This document shows, piece after piece, positions 4,814 through 6,784 of a DNA stretch of 6,784 bases. The notes below the pieces were generated by a model, which was not told the origin of the DNA, ran no database searches, and saw nothing but the letters and a program-made list of their open reading frames with translations. The stretch covers positions 1 to 6,784 of the forward strand of contig JBOGWA010000135.1 of assembly GCA_050693155.1 (NCBI GenBank), given 5' to 3'. The DNA is from JBOGWA01 sp050693155 (GTDB lineage Bacteria > Actinomycetota > UBA4738 > CALAEC01). Position numbers and translations under genes: made by a program. Numbering within the stretch: position 1 is the first letter of the stretch; each line of letters opens with the position of its first letter.

Positions 4814-6784
4814 GGACGGGGGGCGAGTATGAGCGTGCAGAACCCCTCGCGCCTCGACTGAGCGATCTCGACGAACGACTCGGGCGGGGCTCCGATCGGC
4901 AGGCTTCCGTCCTCGAGCGCCCGAACGCTCAGCCCAAGCGAACGGTAGTAGCGGATGACGTCGGGAGGATCGTCTCCTGCCGCCGCGATGCCCTCGGGCC
5001 AGAACTCAACGATGACCTTCGGACGGCAACGCTTGAGGGTTCGCTCCATCCCGCGGAGGCCAAGGTGGTCCGCTCCCTGGAGATCCGACTTCACAACATC
5101 GATCCGTGTCTCCTCGCCGAGCAGGTCGTCGAGGGCGACGCCGGGAACCTCGATCGTTCGTGCTCCCGCGCGGTACGAAATGGAGTGATCACCGCTGTTG
5201 TCGTCGGATAGGTGCAGCGTGATCGAGCCGGACTCCGCCAGCGCGGCGACTGGGTGAACGTCCACGTTGGCCACTCCCGCGGCTTCGAGATTAGCCTTCA
5301 GCTGCGCGAGGTTCACGGGCTCGGGTTCCAGCGCGATCACCCGCCCCTCCGGACCGACGAGCCGGCTCATGAGGATCGTGTGGTACCCGACGTGCGCGCC
5401 GAGATCGAGCGCCACCATTCCCGGGGCCAGCCAATCCCGAAGTCTCTCGACGACTTCGGGCTCCCACTTCCCGTGATGTTTCATCCACGGCACGATCACG
5501 CGGTCGTATGCCGGGAGACGCAGCGGCCCCACGTCGGTCTGCACCGTGACCGTCGTGCGCTTCTCCGGGTCGTCCGCGAGGGCCGAAACACGCGCCTGAA
5601 GCTCGGTCAGCTCGTCTCGAAGCAGCGCCCGCCGGGAGGTGTCGTCCGCCATCATCTCCGAGAGGCGGGTGAGCTCGTCATCCCATCGCCGGGCGTCCTC
5701 ATCCAGGCTCCGGAGGCGGTCGAGTGCACGACCGACCTCGCCGACGCGGTCGTGGAGCTCACGGATCGCGTCGATCAGGGCCCGGTCGATGTCCTTCTCA
5801 TGCCAGAGGAACAGGTTCGCTGCGCGACGCACCGATCTCCGCACGAAGCGGCTGAGGAACCCGTAGCGCGCGGGGAGATCGAGGTCCGCGTCCTTCTCGG
5901 TCAGCGTTGATGCGTGTTCGAGGGGGGACGTGACCAGGGGAAGCTCCCGCTCGGCTTGCCGCCTGCGGCGCTCCTCGGCAGCTGCCCGGAGCCGACCGAG
6001 AACGAACGGAAGCCTGGCCTCGGGGCCGTGGAGGCGGCGGATGTCCCCGCGTGCCCGTCCGCCCTTCTCGCGAGCATCGTCGGGGCTCTCCCAGATCCTT
6101 CGAAGGATGGCGGCGGCGGCCTCGACGTCGGGCTCGGCCCAGCGCGCCGTCGTCGGGTAGGGCTCGCACCCCTCCGCAACCGGGACGAGCTCGAACGGGA
6201 CGAGGAACGCGTTCTCCTCATTCATGAACTCGAGGTTGCCCGAATAGCCGGTCGCCACAACGGGCTTGCCGAGAGCCATCGCCTCGGCCATCGTCAGGCC
6301 GAAGCCCTCGGCTCGATGGAGCGATACGTATGCGTCGCAGGACGCGATCATGGCGAGGGTCTGCGCCCGAGTGACGTATCCGTCGAGGACGTGGACGTCG
6401 GGACGCGCGTCGGCCGCCAACCGCAGTCGATCGAGGTCCAGCGGGTGCTCCGCTCCCCCAACCGTCTTGATGACCAGTCGAGGACCCTCGCCTGGCTCGA
6501 AGGCACGCGAGAACGCCTCGATGAGAGCGAGCGGGTTCTTGCGGTCAAACACACTCCAGAAGTCGAAGCAGAACAGGAACAGGAAGCCCTCGGGAAGCTC
6601 GAGGTCGTCTCTCGAGATCTCGGGTCCGGTCTCGACCAGCACCGGGTGCGGGAACGAATAGACCGGCACATCGACGGCGGCCCGGATCGAGGCCGCCGCG
6701 TGTTCGCTCGGCGCCCAGATCTCGTCAACGTGCGAGGCCGCAAGCGCCATCTCTGCCGGAAAAGCATCGACCTCCCAGGACCAG
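4810..6784 (-). CDS. Glycosyltransferase (GT-B) / coiled-coil / FkbM methyltransferase fusion, 5' partial
   Basis: The frame stays open to the right edge, and the residues there (WSWEVDAFPAEM) read straight into the domain, so the true start lies outside. Numbering below is from the Met at 6750. Residues 1 to about 260 are the C-terminal half of a GT-4-like glycosyltransferase: VDEIWAPSEH, DRKNPLALIEAF (the nucleotide-side loop, 69-80) and EGFGLTMAE (E148 and E156, the E-x7-E donor motif). About 320-395 is a charged, heptad-like helix. About 400-646 is an FkbM-type S-adenosylmethionine methyltransferase: VALDLGAHVGYHT (D449, G451, G455), IALEPEP (E475) and KSDLQGADHLGLRGM (554-568), where the family more often has K-x-D-x-x-GAE. 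FkbM enzymes O-methylate sugars or other hydroxyls. The likely role is extending and methylating a surface glycan, with the downstream acyltransferase adding acyl groups. The domain calls are sure; the acceptor is unknown. Confidence 0.92.
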   Translation of the reverse strand, partial: WSWEVDAFPAEMALAASHVDEIWAPSEHAAASIRAAVDVPVYSFPHPVLVETGPEISRDDLELPEGFLFLFCFDFWSVFDRKNPLALIEAFSRAFEPGEGPRLVIKTVGGAEHPLDLDRLRLAADARPDVHVLDGYVTRAQTLAMIASCDAYVSLHRAEGFGLTMAEAMALGKPVVATGYSGNLEFMNEENAFLVPFELVPVAEGCEPYPTTARWAEPDVEAAAAILRRIWESPDDAREKGGRARGDIRRLHGPEARLPFVLGRLRAAAEERRRRQAERELPLVTSPLEHASTLTEKDADLDLPARYGFLSRFVRRSVRRAANLFLWHEKDIDRALIDAIRELHDRVGEVGRALDRLRSLDEDARRWDDELTRLSEMMADDTSRRALLRDELTELQARVSALADDPEKRTTVTVQTDVGPLRLPAYDRVIVPWMKHHGKWEPEVVERLRDWLAPGMVALDLGAHVGYHTILMSRLVGPEGRVIALEPEPVNLAQLKANLEAAGVANVDVHPVAALAESGSITLHLSDDNSGDHSISYRAGARTIEVPGVALDDLLGEETRIDVVKSDLQGADHLGLRGMERTLKRCRPKVIVEFWPEGIAAAGDDPPDVIRYYRSLGLSVRALEDGSLPIGAPPESFVEIAQSRREGFCTLILAPRP

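Noticed and set aside
4136..4861. A 241-codon plus-strand open frame
   Set aside because: It is antisense to the acyltransferase, whose membrane helices and family motifs are clear; its own sequence is charged and featureless.

Overview
The window is GC-rich and densely coding, and every supported gene lies on the minus strand. The gene content suggests a high-GC actinobacterium, possibly a deep-branching soil lineage: an LVIVD-repeat secreted protein, a SecE2-like dodecin, a stand-alone DUF2090 aldolase, and a Cys-anchored lipoprotein with a short signal peptide. This placement is an inference from family resemblance and base composition. No rRNA, tRNA, mobile element or CRISPR array is visible.

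Read in the direction of transcription, from high to low coordinates, the window opens inside a large envelope-glycan gene. It encodes a GT-B glycosyltransferase half, a charged coiled-coil linker and an FkbM-type methyltransferase, with its start beyond the window edge. It overlaps by 4 bases (GTGA) a multi-membrane-span acyltransferase of the OafA type. That gene abuts a lipoprotein gene with no spacer (TAG then ATG). After a 34-base gap come a UlaG/UPF0173-type metallo-beta-lactamase-fold hydrolase, a two-helix membrane protein and a DUF2090 (DKGP aldolase-like) class I aldolase, separated by only 2 and 3 bases. These six genes look like one operon, or two tightly adjacent ones, running from the right edge to position 842. 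The first part is about building and decorating a surface polysaccharide. The second part looks metabolic: a possible lactonase-like hydrolase beside a sugar-acid phosphate aldolase.

A 90-base gap (752-841) separates the aldolase from the last two genes and holds a plausible sigma70-like promoter pointing at a dodecin gene. The dodecin lacks the usual flavin-stacking tryptophan. Beyond it is a secreted LVIVD beta-propeller protein that runs off the left edge. Its frame is broken by an apparent single-base deletion 41 codons after the start, which is either a real pseudogene or an assembly/sequencing error.

I see no clear defence system or obviously novel multi-gene machine. The most interesting items are the GT/coiled-coil/methyltransferase fusion, the Trp-less dodecin, the orphan DUF2090 aldolase beside an MBL hydrolase, and the clean one-base frameshift.
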